A stretch of 64,000 bases of DNA from an uncultured Marinilabiliaceae bacterium. GTDB taxonomy: Bacteria > Bacteroidota > Bacteroidia > Bacteroidales > Marinilabiliaceae. The notes beneath the pieces were generated by a model. It saw only the letters and a program-made list of their open reading frames with translations, was not told where the DNA came from and searched no databases. Below are positions 45,896 to 54,011 of this stretch, one piece after another; positions within the stretch are counted from its first letter, which is position 1; each line of letters opens with the position of its first letter. The stretch covers positions 1-64,000 of the forward strand of contig CALEUX010000004.1 of NCBI GenBank assembly GCA_937920475.1, written 5' to 3'. Both the position numbers and the translations under genes were made by a program.

Positions 45896-47641
45896 ATGAA
45901 GAATGTTAAATTAAGGTCAATGTTGACCAAGGCGAAGCCTTTGGCGTTTATTGCTTTAGCAATGGTATTATGCCCGCTGGCAATAAATGGTCAATCCAAA
46001 AAACCAGCCAAAAACGCGCCGGTTTTTTCAAGCGTAGTTTATCAGGGCGACGACCTGGTTTACAAAAACAATCCTCTGGCTGCCGATGAGTTTTACAATC
46101 CAATTCTGCAAGGTTGTTATCCCGACCCCAGCATCACTCAAAAAGGCGAGGATTATTTTCTGGTTTGTTCTTCATTCGCCATGTTCCCGGGTGTACCCAT
46201 CTTCCATTCAAAAGATCTGGTAAACTGGACTCAAATCGGACATGTGCTCGACCGCCCCTCGCAACTTAAAGTTCACGATACCGGCATCAGTGCAGGTGTT
46301 TATGCACCTTCCATCAAGTACAACCAGTACAACGATACCTTTTACATGATTACCACCCAGTTTGCTGGCGGTTTTGGCAACATCGTGGTTAAAACCAAAG
46401 ACCCATTTAAAGGATGGAGCGACCCCATTAAACTTCAATTCGAAGGCATCGACCCATCTATTTTCTTTGATGATGATGGTAAAGCATACGTGATTCATAA
46501 CTATGCTCCCGACCGGGGAAAAGAACTTTACAGCGGACACCGTGTCATTAAAATTTGGGATTACGATTTAGAGAACGACCGTGTAATACCGGGTACCGAT
46601 AAAATTATTGTAGATGGTGGTGTTGACCTCTCAAAAAAACCCATCTGGATTGAGGCTCCTCACATCTACAAGAAAAATGGCAAATACTACTTAATGTGTG
46701 CCGAAGGTGGTACTGCCGACTGGCATAGCGAAGTAATATTTATAAGCAATAAAGCAAGAGGCCCCTACACTCCGGCGCCCAACAATCCAATTTTAACCCA
46801 GCGTTACCTCAACCCAAACCGGGCCAACAGAGTAGAATGGGCAGGACATGCCGACATCGTTAAAGGACCTGATGGAAAGCACTATGGCGTATTTCTAGCC
46901 ATCCGTCCAAATGAGAAAAACCGCATTAATATTGGCCGTGAAACATTTATTCTGCCTGTTGACTGGACTGGAGAGTTTCCTGTTTTTGAAAACGGCTTGG
47001 TACCATTTACGCCCAAATTGAAATTACCTAAAGGCGTTGAAAACAAAACCGGTAAAGATGGCTTTTTCCCCAACGGAAACTTCACCTTTACTGAGAACTT
47101 TACAGCCGATAAACTTGATTATCGCTGGATTGGATTGAGAGGCCCCCGCGAAGCGTTTATTTTGAAAACCAAAAAAGGTTTAGCCGTCAATCCGTTTAAT
47201 GTTAATATTAAAGAAATTAAACCAACTTCTACTTTGCTTTATCGTCAACAGCACAACAACTTTTCGTTTACTACAACTCTTGAGTACACGCCTTCTTCTG
47301 AAAAAGATTTGGCAGGTATCGTTTGTTTGCAAAGCGAGCGTTTTAATTATGTGTTTGGCATCACCAAAAAAGACAAAGACTTCTATTTGCTGCTTCAAAG
47401 AACAGAAAAAGGAGTATCGACCGTTATTGCCAGCACTAAAATAGACATTAAAAAACCGGTTAGTTTGCAGGTTAAAGCCACAGGCGATAATTACGAATTC
47501 AATTATTCGGCCAACGGTGTTGATTTTGTGAATTTGGGAGGTACTGTTTTGGGCGATATTTTGTCAACACAAATAGCCGGTGGATTTACCGGAGCATTAA
47601 TTGGCTTGTACGCCACATCGGTTAATGATGCCCAGCCTTGA
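45896..47641 (+). CDS. GH43 beta-xylosidase/arabinofuranosidase with C-terminal beta-sandwich
   Basis: A 581-residue secreted protein with a long basic n-region and signal peptide to about 32. GH43 propeller about 65-385 with base Asp77 in CYPDPSI, pKa modulator Asp186 in GIDPSIFFDDDG and acid Glu253 in IEAPHIY; a GH43_C2/DUF1349-like concanavalin-A domain about 395-581. This layout is typical of GH43 beta-xylosidases and xylan arabinofuranosidases. It opens the segment leading into the DUF1080 gene 106 bp downstream. Confidence 0.92.
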   Translation: MKNVKLRSMLTKAKPLAFIALAMVLCPLAINGQSKKPAKNAPVFSSVVYQGDDLVYKNNPLAADEFYNPILQGCYPDPSITQKGEDYFLVCSSFAMFPGVPIFHSKDLVNWTQIGHVLDRPSQLKVHDTGISAGVYAPSIKYNQYNDTFYMITTQFAGGFGNIVVKTKDPFKGWSDPIKLQFEGIDPSIFFDDDGKAYVIHNYAPDRGKELYSGHRVIKIWDYDLENDRVIPGTDKIIVDGGVDLSKKPIWIEAPHIYKKNGKYYLMCAEGGTADWHSEVIFISNKARGPYTPAPNNPILTQRYLNPNRANRVEWAGHADIVKGPDGKHYGVFLAIRPNEKNRINIGRETFILPVDWTGEFPVFENGLVPFTPKLKLPKGVENKTGKDGFFPNGNFTFTENFTADKLDYRWIGLRGPREAFILKTKKGLAVNPFNVNIKEIKPTSTLLYRQQHNNFSFTTTLEYTPSSEKDLAGIVCLQSERFNYVFGITKKDKDFYLLLQRTEKGVSTVIASTKIDIKKPVSLQVKATGDNYEFNYSANGVDFVNLGGTVLGDILSTQIAGGFTGALIGLYATSVNDAQP

Positions 47642-47747
47642 ATATAGTAAATATGGCATGGCTTTGGGGATTTGAGCAGGATTACTCAATTGAAAAGATG
47701 GTTTTAGAGACAAATGTCGATGCCACCACAAACAAATGGAACTAAGA

Positions 47748-49070
47748 ATGAGAAAATTATTGATCCTTTTTAATTGCCTTTTCATCGCATTTACATCGAT
47801 GGCTCAAAAAGGTAGTGGTTTTGAAAAGCTTTTTAATGGGAAGAACCTTTCAGGTTGGGAGCAAAAAGGCAACGGCGCCAGTTTTAGTGCTAAGAACAAC
47901 GAGTTAGTGGCAACTACCGATGGCAATATTGGTAAGGCATGGCTGGTGAGCAATAAATTGTATGGCGATTTCGTTCTGGAATTTGAATTGATGGCCGGAA
48001 AAGGAACATCAGCTACAGTCCTGTTCCGCAGTAATATGGAGCCCGATGGGGACCAAGGCTATCAATGTGTTATCAATCCAGCCTCCCCTATTTGGAACAA
48101 TGCGATTTATTGTGGGGCAGGTCGTGGTTACCTGTATACGGCTGAGCTGTCGCCAAACGGAACAAGTGCCTTTAAATCCAATGCCTGGAACCATTACCGC
48201 ATCGAATGCGTTGGCAACCAGATTCGCACTTGGGTAAACAATGTACCTGTAGCATACATTATTGATAATAAAAGGCTTAGCGGTTCTGTTGCTTTACAAA
48301 TCGACGGTATTGATGTAGCTGGCGAGCAGGTTCGATGGAAAAACATCAACATTAAAACAAGCGGACTAAAACCAACTGAGACAGCCGATACTTACATAGT
48401 GAATCTGATTCCCAACACCTTGACCAAAGCGGAAAAAGAGCAGGGATGGAATTTGCTCTTCGATGGGGAAACCAGCAAAGGTTGGGTAAACGTCAATAAC
48501 AAAACCAGTTTTCCCGAAGAAGGTTGGATAATCCAAAACGGGATGATCGAAGCAATACCAAACAAACCAGAGGCCAGGGTTCGGGGTGTTGATATTGTAA
48601 GCGTTGAAAAGTTCAAAGCCTTTGATTTGCAATTTGAATTCAGCTATGCCGAAGGAGCCAATAGCGGTATTAAATATGGCCTTGGCAATGGCGGTCCTAC
48701 TATTGGCCTTGAGTACCAGATATTGGACGATAAAAAACACCCCGATGCCAATGGGGGCAAACTCGGAAACAGGAGGTTAAGCTCGTTGTACGACTTAATC
48801 CCTGCCGACAGGTTGGGAGAGCTGACCAACGGCCCCGGTAATTGGAATTATGGCAGGGTGGTGCTCCATCCCGATAACCGTGTGGAGCATTGGCTCAACG
48901 GGGTTAAGGTGCTTGAGTATGTTCGCGGTTCAAGCATTTATAATGTGCTTGTTGCACATAGTAAATATGCCGGATTCGAAGGCTTCGGAATGGTAGAAGA
49001 ATCGCCCATCCTTCTCCAATATCACCAAGATGAAGTAAAATTCAGAAGTTTAAAAATTAGAAACCTTTAA
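47748..49070 (+). CDS. Two-domain DUF1080 (3-keto-disaccharide hydrolase-like) protein
   Basis: A 440-residue secreted protein. The ATG at 47748 is chosen because it opens directly on the signal peptide (MRKLLILFN, ending SMAQ); an ATG four codons upstream is possible. Two DUF1080 modules are visible: about 25-205 (KLFNGKNLSGWEQ) and about 228-440 (NLLFDGETSKGW). DUF1080 proteins act on 3-keto-glycosides produced by Gfo/Idh/MocA dehydrogenases. Such a dehydrogenase starts 10 bp after this stop. Two modules in one chain may mean two activities or one catalytic and one binding unit. Confidence 0.88.
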   Translation: MRKLLILFNCLFIAFTSMAQKGSGFEKLFNGKNLSGWEQKGNGASFSAKNNELVATTDGNIGKAWLVSNKLYGDFVLEFELMAGKGTSATVLFRSNMEPDGDQGYQCVINPASPIWNNAIYCGAGRGYLYTAELSPNGTSAFKSNAWNHYRIECVGNQIRTWVNNVPVAYIIDNKRLSGSVALQIDGIDVAGEQVRWKNINIKTSGLKPTETADTYIVNLIPNTLTKAEKEQGWNLLFDGETSKGWVNVNNKTSFPEEGWIIQNGMIEAIPNKPEARVRGVDIVSVEKFKAFDLQFEFSYAEGANSGIKYGLGNGGPTIGLEYQILDDKKHPDANGGKLGNRRLSSLYDLIPADRLGELTNGPGNWNYGRVVLHPDNRVEHWLNGVKVLEYVRGSSIYNVLVAHSKYAGFEGFGMVEESPILLQYHQDEVKFRSLKIRNL

Positions 49071-49080
49071 TTCTGAGAAT

Positions 49081-50496
49081 ATGATTACAAGCCGCAGAAA
49101 TTTTATTCGCAATATATCACTCGGTGCCGCTGGAATAACTACCGTAGGTGCATTTTTTAGTTTCAAGTCACCTGCATTCCTTGCCGGGGCAAATGAGCGC
49201 ATTAACCTTGCCTGTTGCGGCATTGGCAACCAAGGTGCATCCGATATTATGGCGCTGTACAATACCGGTTTATGTAATATTGTGGCCCTTTGCGATACCG
49301 AAATGGGAGCAAGGCACACCGAACGTATCATGCAGCGTTTTCCAGATGCACCACGTTTTCAGGATTTCAGGAAGATGTTCGACAAAATGGCCAACCAGAT
49401 TGATGCGGTGCTGATTGCTACACCCGACCATTCGCATTTCCCCATTACCATGCTGGCCATGTCACTTGGCAAAGCGGTTTTTGTTGAAAAGCCGATGGCA
49501 CGTACCTTTAACGAAGTGGAACTGATGATGATGGCAGCCCAAAAATACAAGGTTGTAACCCAAATGGGGAACCAAGGCCATTCAGAAGCCAACTTTTTCC
49601 AGTTCAAAACTTGGGTAGAGGCAGGTATTATTAAGGATGTTACCGCCATAACCGCACACATGAACTCACCTCGCCGTTGGCATGGTTGGGACACTAATAT
49701 TACTAAATTTCCCTCAGGTGACGAAATGCCATCCAACCTCGATTGGGACACTTGGGTAGCCGCAGCCGCCATGCGCGACTATCACCGCGACTTCATCAAC
49801 GGGCAATGGCGTTGCTGGTACGATTTTGGTCTCGGAGCGCTGGGCGACTGGGGTGCGCACATTATAGATACGGCCCACCGCTTCCTGAATCTGGGCCTGC
49901 CATACGAAATTGATCCGATCCTGATTGAAGGGCACAACAACTTCTTCTTCCCACAGGCATCAACCATAGCGTTCAGATTTCCCCAAAGGGACAATATGCC
50001 TGCCTGCGACATCACCTGGTACGATGGTATTGACAATATACCTAAGTTGCCAGAAGGATTTGGCAGTGCCGAACTCGATCCGAACATACCACCACCAAGT
50101 ACAGGTGCAATTCAGCCAATTAAGCTTAATCCGGGCAAAGAAATTTACAGCAAAGAAATGATTTTTACCGGAGGAACACATGGAAGCACCTTGTCGATCT
50201 TCCCCAATGAAAAGGCTAAAGACATGGCTTCGAAGCTGCCGGAAGTTCCACGCAGCCCATCAAATCACTATGCTAACTTTCTGAAAGCCGTAAAAGGCGA
50301 AGAGGAAACACGGTCACCGTTCGACATTGCTGGGCCGCTTAGTCAGGTATTCTCTTTGGGCGTGTTGGCGCAACAATTAAATACTAAACTGGTATTCGAC
50401 CGCGATAAAAAACAGATTACCAACAGCGACCTGGCCAATAAGATGTTGGTGGGCACTCCTCCACGAAAAGGATGGGAAGAGTTTTATAAATTGTAG
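49081..50496 (+). CDS. Tat-exported Gfo/Idh/MocA-family oxidoreductase
   Basis: A 471-residue oxidoreductase with a twin-arginine signal (TSRRNFIRN, hydrophobic stretch to about 35), so it is exported folded, with its NAD(P)-type cofactor bound. The Rossmann motif CCGIGNQG lies near 43, and the family hallmark EKPMARTFNEVE follows about 95 residues later. The partner DUF1080 gene is directly upstream. Likely role: oxidising C3 of a sugar in a glycoside to make a 3-keto-glycoside for DUF1080 (inference from family pairing). Confidence 0.9.
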   Translation: MITSRRNFIRNISLGAAGITTVGAFFSFKSPAFLAGANERINLACCGIGNQGASDIMALYNTGLCNIVALCDTEMGARHTERIMQRFPDAPRFQDFRKMFDKMANQIDAVLIATPDHSHFPITMLAMSLGKAVFVEKPMARTFNEVELMMMAAQKYKVVTQMGNQGHSEANFFQFKTWVEAGIIKDVTAITAHMNSPRRWHGWDTNITKFPSGDEMPSNLDWDTWVAAAAMRDYHRDFINGQWRCWYDFGLGALGDWGAHIIDTAHRFLNLGLPYEIDPILIEGHNNFFFPQASTIAFRFPQRDNMPACDITWYDGIDNIPKLPEGFGSAELDPNIPPPSTGAIQPIKLNPGKEIYSKEMIFTGGTHGSTLSIFPNEKAKDMASKLPEVPRSPSNHYANFLKAVKGEEETRSPFDIAGPLSQVFSLGVLAQQLNTKLVFDRDKKQITNSDLANKMLVGTPPRKGWEEFYKL

Positions 50497-50518
50497 TCTC
50501 AAAAAATAAGACAATACT

Positions 50519-52117
50519 ATGAATCAGTTTTTCAACCTTAAGAGTTTTTTTGCCTTTGCAAGCATTGTTGCTTTAGCAATGTTACTCAGCATGTGTGCTG
50601 AAAAAGTACAAGACAATAGCAAGGTAAGCATTGCCATTAATCCGGCACATACAGGGCCTGAAATCAACAGGCACATTTTTGGGCACTTCGCCGAGCACCT
50701 GGGCTTTGGTATTTATGGCGGAATTTGGGTAGGCCCCGATTCAGAAATCCCTAACACCCGAGGCATCAGAAACGATGTTGTAGAAGCATTAAAAGCACTA
50801 AAAGTTCCAAACGTGCGCTGGCCGGGTGGTTGCTTTGCCGACCAATATCATTGGCGCGAAGGTATCGGTACTCCAGAGGAACGCAAATCCCGAATAAATG
50901 TTAGTTGGGGTGGTGCTCCAGAGCCAAATACATTTGGTACCCACGAATTTTTCGATTTTCTTGAACAGATCGGTTCCGAAGCTTTTATATCGGCCAATGT
51001 AGGGTCGGGCACCGTTAAGGATGCTGCCGATTGGTTAGAGTACCTCACTGCTACCGGTTCATCGCTCGCAATGGAAAGAGCCCGCAATGGCAGAATCGAA
51101 CCCTGGAATGTGGCATTTTGGGGAATTGGTAACGAAGTTTGGGGTTGTGGAGGCCCTTTTACAGCACAGGAATACATCACCGAACTTAAGAAATTTGCCA
51201 CTTTTAGCACCAATTACAACGCCAATTTAAACTCTCAGTTTGTGGCAGTGGGCCCCGATTCGTTTGATGAGTACAGCTTTGGCTATACCGAAGCCATTAT
51301 GGAAGCCTGGGCCAATAAAACCTGGACCTGGGATATTCAGGGACTTTCGCTACATAAATATACGCGTGGGGGCTGGCCGCCTGTTATACCTGCCACTGGT
51401 TTTGGAGAGCTGGAATATGCTACTGTTATTAAGGAAACCCTTGGGATGGATCAATTCATCGTTGAGAATAAAGCCATAATGGACAAGTATGACCCTGAGA
51501 AAAAGGTTTCGATTCTGGTGGATGAATGGGGAGCATGGTATGCACCTACCGAAGGTACCAATCCAGGCTTTCTGCAACAGCAAAACTCTCAGCGCGATGC
51601 CATTATAGCGGCCTTGAATTTCAATATTTTTGCACGCCATGCCGACAGAGTGCATGGAGCAAACATTGCCCAGATGATAAACGTGTTGCAGGCAGTTATT
51701 CTCACTGAAAATGAAAAGATGCTATTAACACCCACCTATCATGCTTTCAGAATGTATGTGCCATTTCAGAGTGCAGAATTGATACCGGTTAATTTCGATG
51801 CAGGCATATACAAGGAAGGAAACCTGATTTTGCCCCGCGTTGATGCCATTGCAGCCAAAGGGAAAGATGGCAATATTTATGTGGCCATTACCAACATCGA
51901 CCCCAAAAACACAACGTCCATCAACCTGTCTTTTAATGGTCAAACCATTTTAAGTGTTGACGGCGAAACCCTATACGCATCATCAGTAGATGCCATTAAT
52001 ACATTTGACAATCCTGATAATGTGTCGCCTAAAGCTATTGAAGCCAGTGCTGCCGAAAGTAATATATCCGTTACGGTGCAACCACAGTCAGTTACGGTTT
52101 TAAAAGTGAACTTATAG
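50519..52117 (+). CDS. GH51 alpha-L-arabinofuranosidase lipoprotein
   Basis: A 532-residue lipoprotein (LLSMC lipobox, Cys26). TIM barrel with IFGHFAEHLGFGIYGGIW, acid/base Glu206 in WGIGNEVWGCGG and nucleophile Glu336 in LVDEWGAW, then the C-terminal beta-domain. GH51 enzymes remove alpha-L-arabinofuranose from arabinoxylan, arabinan and oligosaccharides. Located 22 bp after the oxidoreductase, so probably co-transcribed. Confidence 0.94.
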   Translation: MNQFFNLKSFFAFASIVALAMLLSMCAEKVQDNSKVSIAINPAHTGPEINRHIFGHFAEHLGFGIYGGIWVGPDSEIPNTRGIRNDVVEALKALKVPNVRWPGGCFADQYHWREGIGTPEERKSRINVSWGGAPEPNTFGTHEFFDFLEQIGSEAFISANVGSGTVKDAADWLEYLTATGSSLAMERARNGRIEPWNVAFWGIGNEVWGCGGPFTAQEYITELKKFATFSTNYNANLNSQFVAVGPDSFDEYSFGYTEAIMEAWANKTWTWDIQGLSLHKYTRGGWPPVIPATGFGELEYATVIKETLGMDQFIVENKAIMDKYDPEKKVSILVDEWGAWYAPTEGTNPGFLQQQNSQRDAIIAALNFNIFARHADRVHGANIAQMINVLQAVILTENEKMLLTPTYHAFRMYVPFQSAELIPVNFDAGIYKEGNLILPRVDAIAAKGKDGNIYVAITNIDPKNTTSINLSFNGQTILSVDGETLYASSVDAINTFDNPDNVSPKAIEASAAESNISVTVQPQSVTVLKVNL

Positions 52118-52199
52118 GAAATTAATCATAAAGGAATGGCATAGAAGTTTTGAGAATAAACTTGTGTTGATTGCTAATTTCCTATTGACAGCATGCTAG

Positions 52200-52349
52200 C
52201 AAACAAATCCTTGGTTCAAGTATTTATCGACAAAAAGAGAGTTTGCTGACCTTTGGTCGAAAAGGAAACTGAAAACACTTGAAAATGAATTCAGCAGGGA
52301 ATTGCCACAAAATGGTGTCGGGCTATATAGAATTTCACCCGTAAAATAA
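52200..52349 (+). pseudogene. C-terminal remnant of a GH27-like alpha-galactosidase
   Basis: Forty-nine open codons without a start, from a stop at 52197 to a stop at 52347, read REFADLWSKRKL, then FSRELPQNGVGLYRISPVK. The ADLW..., ELPxxGVGLYRI pattern is the typical end of GH27-type alpha-galactosidases (DLW linked to a final HGV-like LYRI strand). Only the tail remains. It ends 10 bp before the DUF3237 gene and shows the loss of a glycosidase gene here. Confidence 0.6.
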
Positions 52350-52359
52350 GACGGATACA

Positions 52360-52920
52360 ATGTTTAAATTGAAAAACCATATTATTCGATACGCCTTACC
52401 GGGATTGCTTATTGCCTTTTTGGGAAGTCATAAAATAATTGCACAGGAAGCCCATTCTTCTCAAAGGGAAGAAATTTACAAAGATTTTAAAACAGAATTA
52501 ATTCTTGAAGCCAGTGTAAAAATTGGCAACAGGATTAATGTGGGCGAAAGCAAACGTGGTTTAAGGCGGGTAATTCCAATAACGGGGGGCTCGTTTATTG
52601 GCCCAAAAATAAAAGGCAACGTTTTGCCGGACGGCGAAGACTGGCAGCTGGTGCGCCCCGATGGCGACACTGAACTGTATGCCCGCTACCTTTTGAAAAC
52701 CGATGATGGGCACGTTATTCAGATAATTAATCAGGGACTTATGAGTATGGGAACATCCGGGGACGGTTTTTATTGTAAGTCGGTAATCGATTTGGAAGCT
52801 CCCCGGAATAGCCCCTACGATTATCTGAACCATGCCATTTTCATCGGCACGCTTAAAATGCCAACACTAAAAGCAGGAGAAGAACCTTATGTGATCATTA
52901 CAGTTTACAAATTGCTTTAA
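52360..52920 (+). CDS. DUF3237-family secreted protein
   Basis: A 186-residue protein with signal peptide 1-29 (KIIAQ). The body matches DUF3237, a lipocalin-like beta-barrel family (RRVIPITGGSFIGPKIKGNV, TDDGHVIQIINQGL). Its biochemical role is unknown. It sits between a GH27 remnant and a GH43 gene in the glycan cluster, so a link to sugar or aromatic (ferulate) metabolism is possible but unproven. Confidence 0.85.
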   Translation: MFKLKNHIIRYALPGLLIAFLGSHKIIAQEAHSSQREEIYKDFKTELILEASVKIGNRINVGESKRGLRRVIPITGGSFIGPKIKGNVLPDGEDWQLVRPDGDTELYARYLLKTDDGHVIQIINQGLMSMGTSGDGFYCKSVIDLEAPRNSPYDYLNHAIFIGTLKMPTLKAGEEPYVIITVYKLL

Positions 52921-52949
52921 TAAAATGTTTATTAATAAAGGCGTTGAAA

Positions 52950-53969
52950 ATGAAAAATAATAGAAGTTTGCTAACTTTTTTATTGTTTGCTTTTGCATTA
53001 AACATATTCTCTGGCTGTAAACCAAAGGCCCAACCCGAGCCTTCGTACAATAATCCATTGATACTTCAACGGGCCGACCCGATGATTGTCAGGGCCGATG
53101 ATGGCACCTATTATTTTATTGCCACAGCACCCGAGTACGACCGCATTGAGATGCGAAAAGCCAAATCCATTAACGAACTGGCCGAGGCAGAGCCTATTGT
53201 AGTTTGGAGAAAACAGGTAAGCGGCCCCATGACTTATCATATTTGGGCACCAGAATTACATCGAATCAATAACATCTGGTACATATATTTTGCAGCCGGT
53301 CATTCCGACAATAAATGGAAAATCAGGATGTTTGCCTTGTCGAATACTTCGCAGGACCCTACTCAGGGTGAATGGAAAGAAGAGGGGCAGATTGTTACCG
53401 AAAGAGATGCTTTTGCGCTCGATGCCTCTGTTTTTGGACATAATGGTGAGTTTTACTATGTGTGGGCCGAAAGAACAGGGCCTGGTATTAATTCGGGTTT
53501 AATTATTTCCAAAATGAAAGACCCTGTAACCCTCGAAGGCCCGCAGGTAATTATTACCGAGCCGGAATACGATTGGGAACGCCAAAAATACAATGTGAAC
53601 GAAGGCCCTGCAGTTTTAAAACGAAACGATAAAATTTTCATCACCTTTTCGGCCAGTGCTACCGACCATAACTATGCCATGGGCTTGATTTGGGCCGACG
53701 AAAAGGCTGACCTCTTAAATGCTGATTCGTGGAATAAACTTCCTCAACCGGTTTTTTATACCAACGACTCTTTGAAACGTTTTGGCCCAGGCCACAACCA
53801 ATTTACAATAGCCGAGGATGGCAAAACCGATTTAATGGTTTACCATGCACGCGATTATTACGAACTTCAGGGAGGTCCGTTGAGTGACCCGAATCGCCAT
53901 ACACGTGTGCGAATTTTGCGCTGGACCAATGACGGTTTCCCCGATTTTGGTCAGGAAATAAATGATTAA
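52950..53969 (+). CDS. GH43 alpha-L-arabinofuranosidase-like lipoprotein
   Basis: A 339-residue single-domain GH43 lipoprotein. The ATG at 52950 is preferred to an in-frame TTG six bases earlier; lipobox NIFSGC (Cys23). Base Asp43 in RADPMIV, the DRIEMRKAKSI segment, DASVFGHNGEFYYVWAE and NEGPAVLKRN (acid Glu) define the propeller. Compact GH43s of this kind are usually exo-acting alpha-L-arabinofuranosidases on arabinan or arabinoxylan fragments. Co-directional, 29 bp after DUF3237. Confidence 0.9.
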   Translation: MKNNRSLLTFLLFAFALNIFSGCKPKAQPEPSYNNPLILQRADPMIVRADDGTYYFIATAPEYDRIEMRKAKSINELAEAEPIVVWRKQVSGPMTYHIWAPELHRINNIWYIYFAAGHSDNKWKIRMFALSNTSQDPTQGEWKEEGQIVTERDAFALDASVFGHNGEFYYVWAERTGPGINSGLIISKMKDPVTLEGPQVIITEPEYDWERQKYNVNEGPAVLKRNDKIFITFSASATDHNYAMGLIWADEKADLLNADSWNKLPQPVFYTNDSLKRFGPGHNQFTIAEDGKTDLMVYHARDYYELQGGPLSDPNRHTRVRILRWTNDGFPDFGQEIND

Positions 53970-54011
53970 TGAACAGTCTGAGTACATATTTAAAACTAAA
54001 AGATATTGGAC

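Noticed and set aside
49359-49772. 137-codon antisense open frame inside the Gfo/Idh/MocA gene
   Set aside because: Covers the conserved EKP region of the sense protein; a coding shadow.
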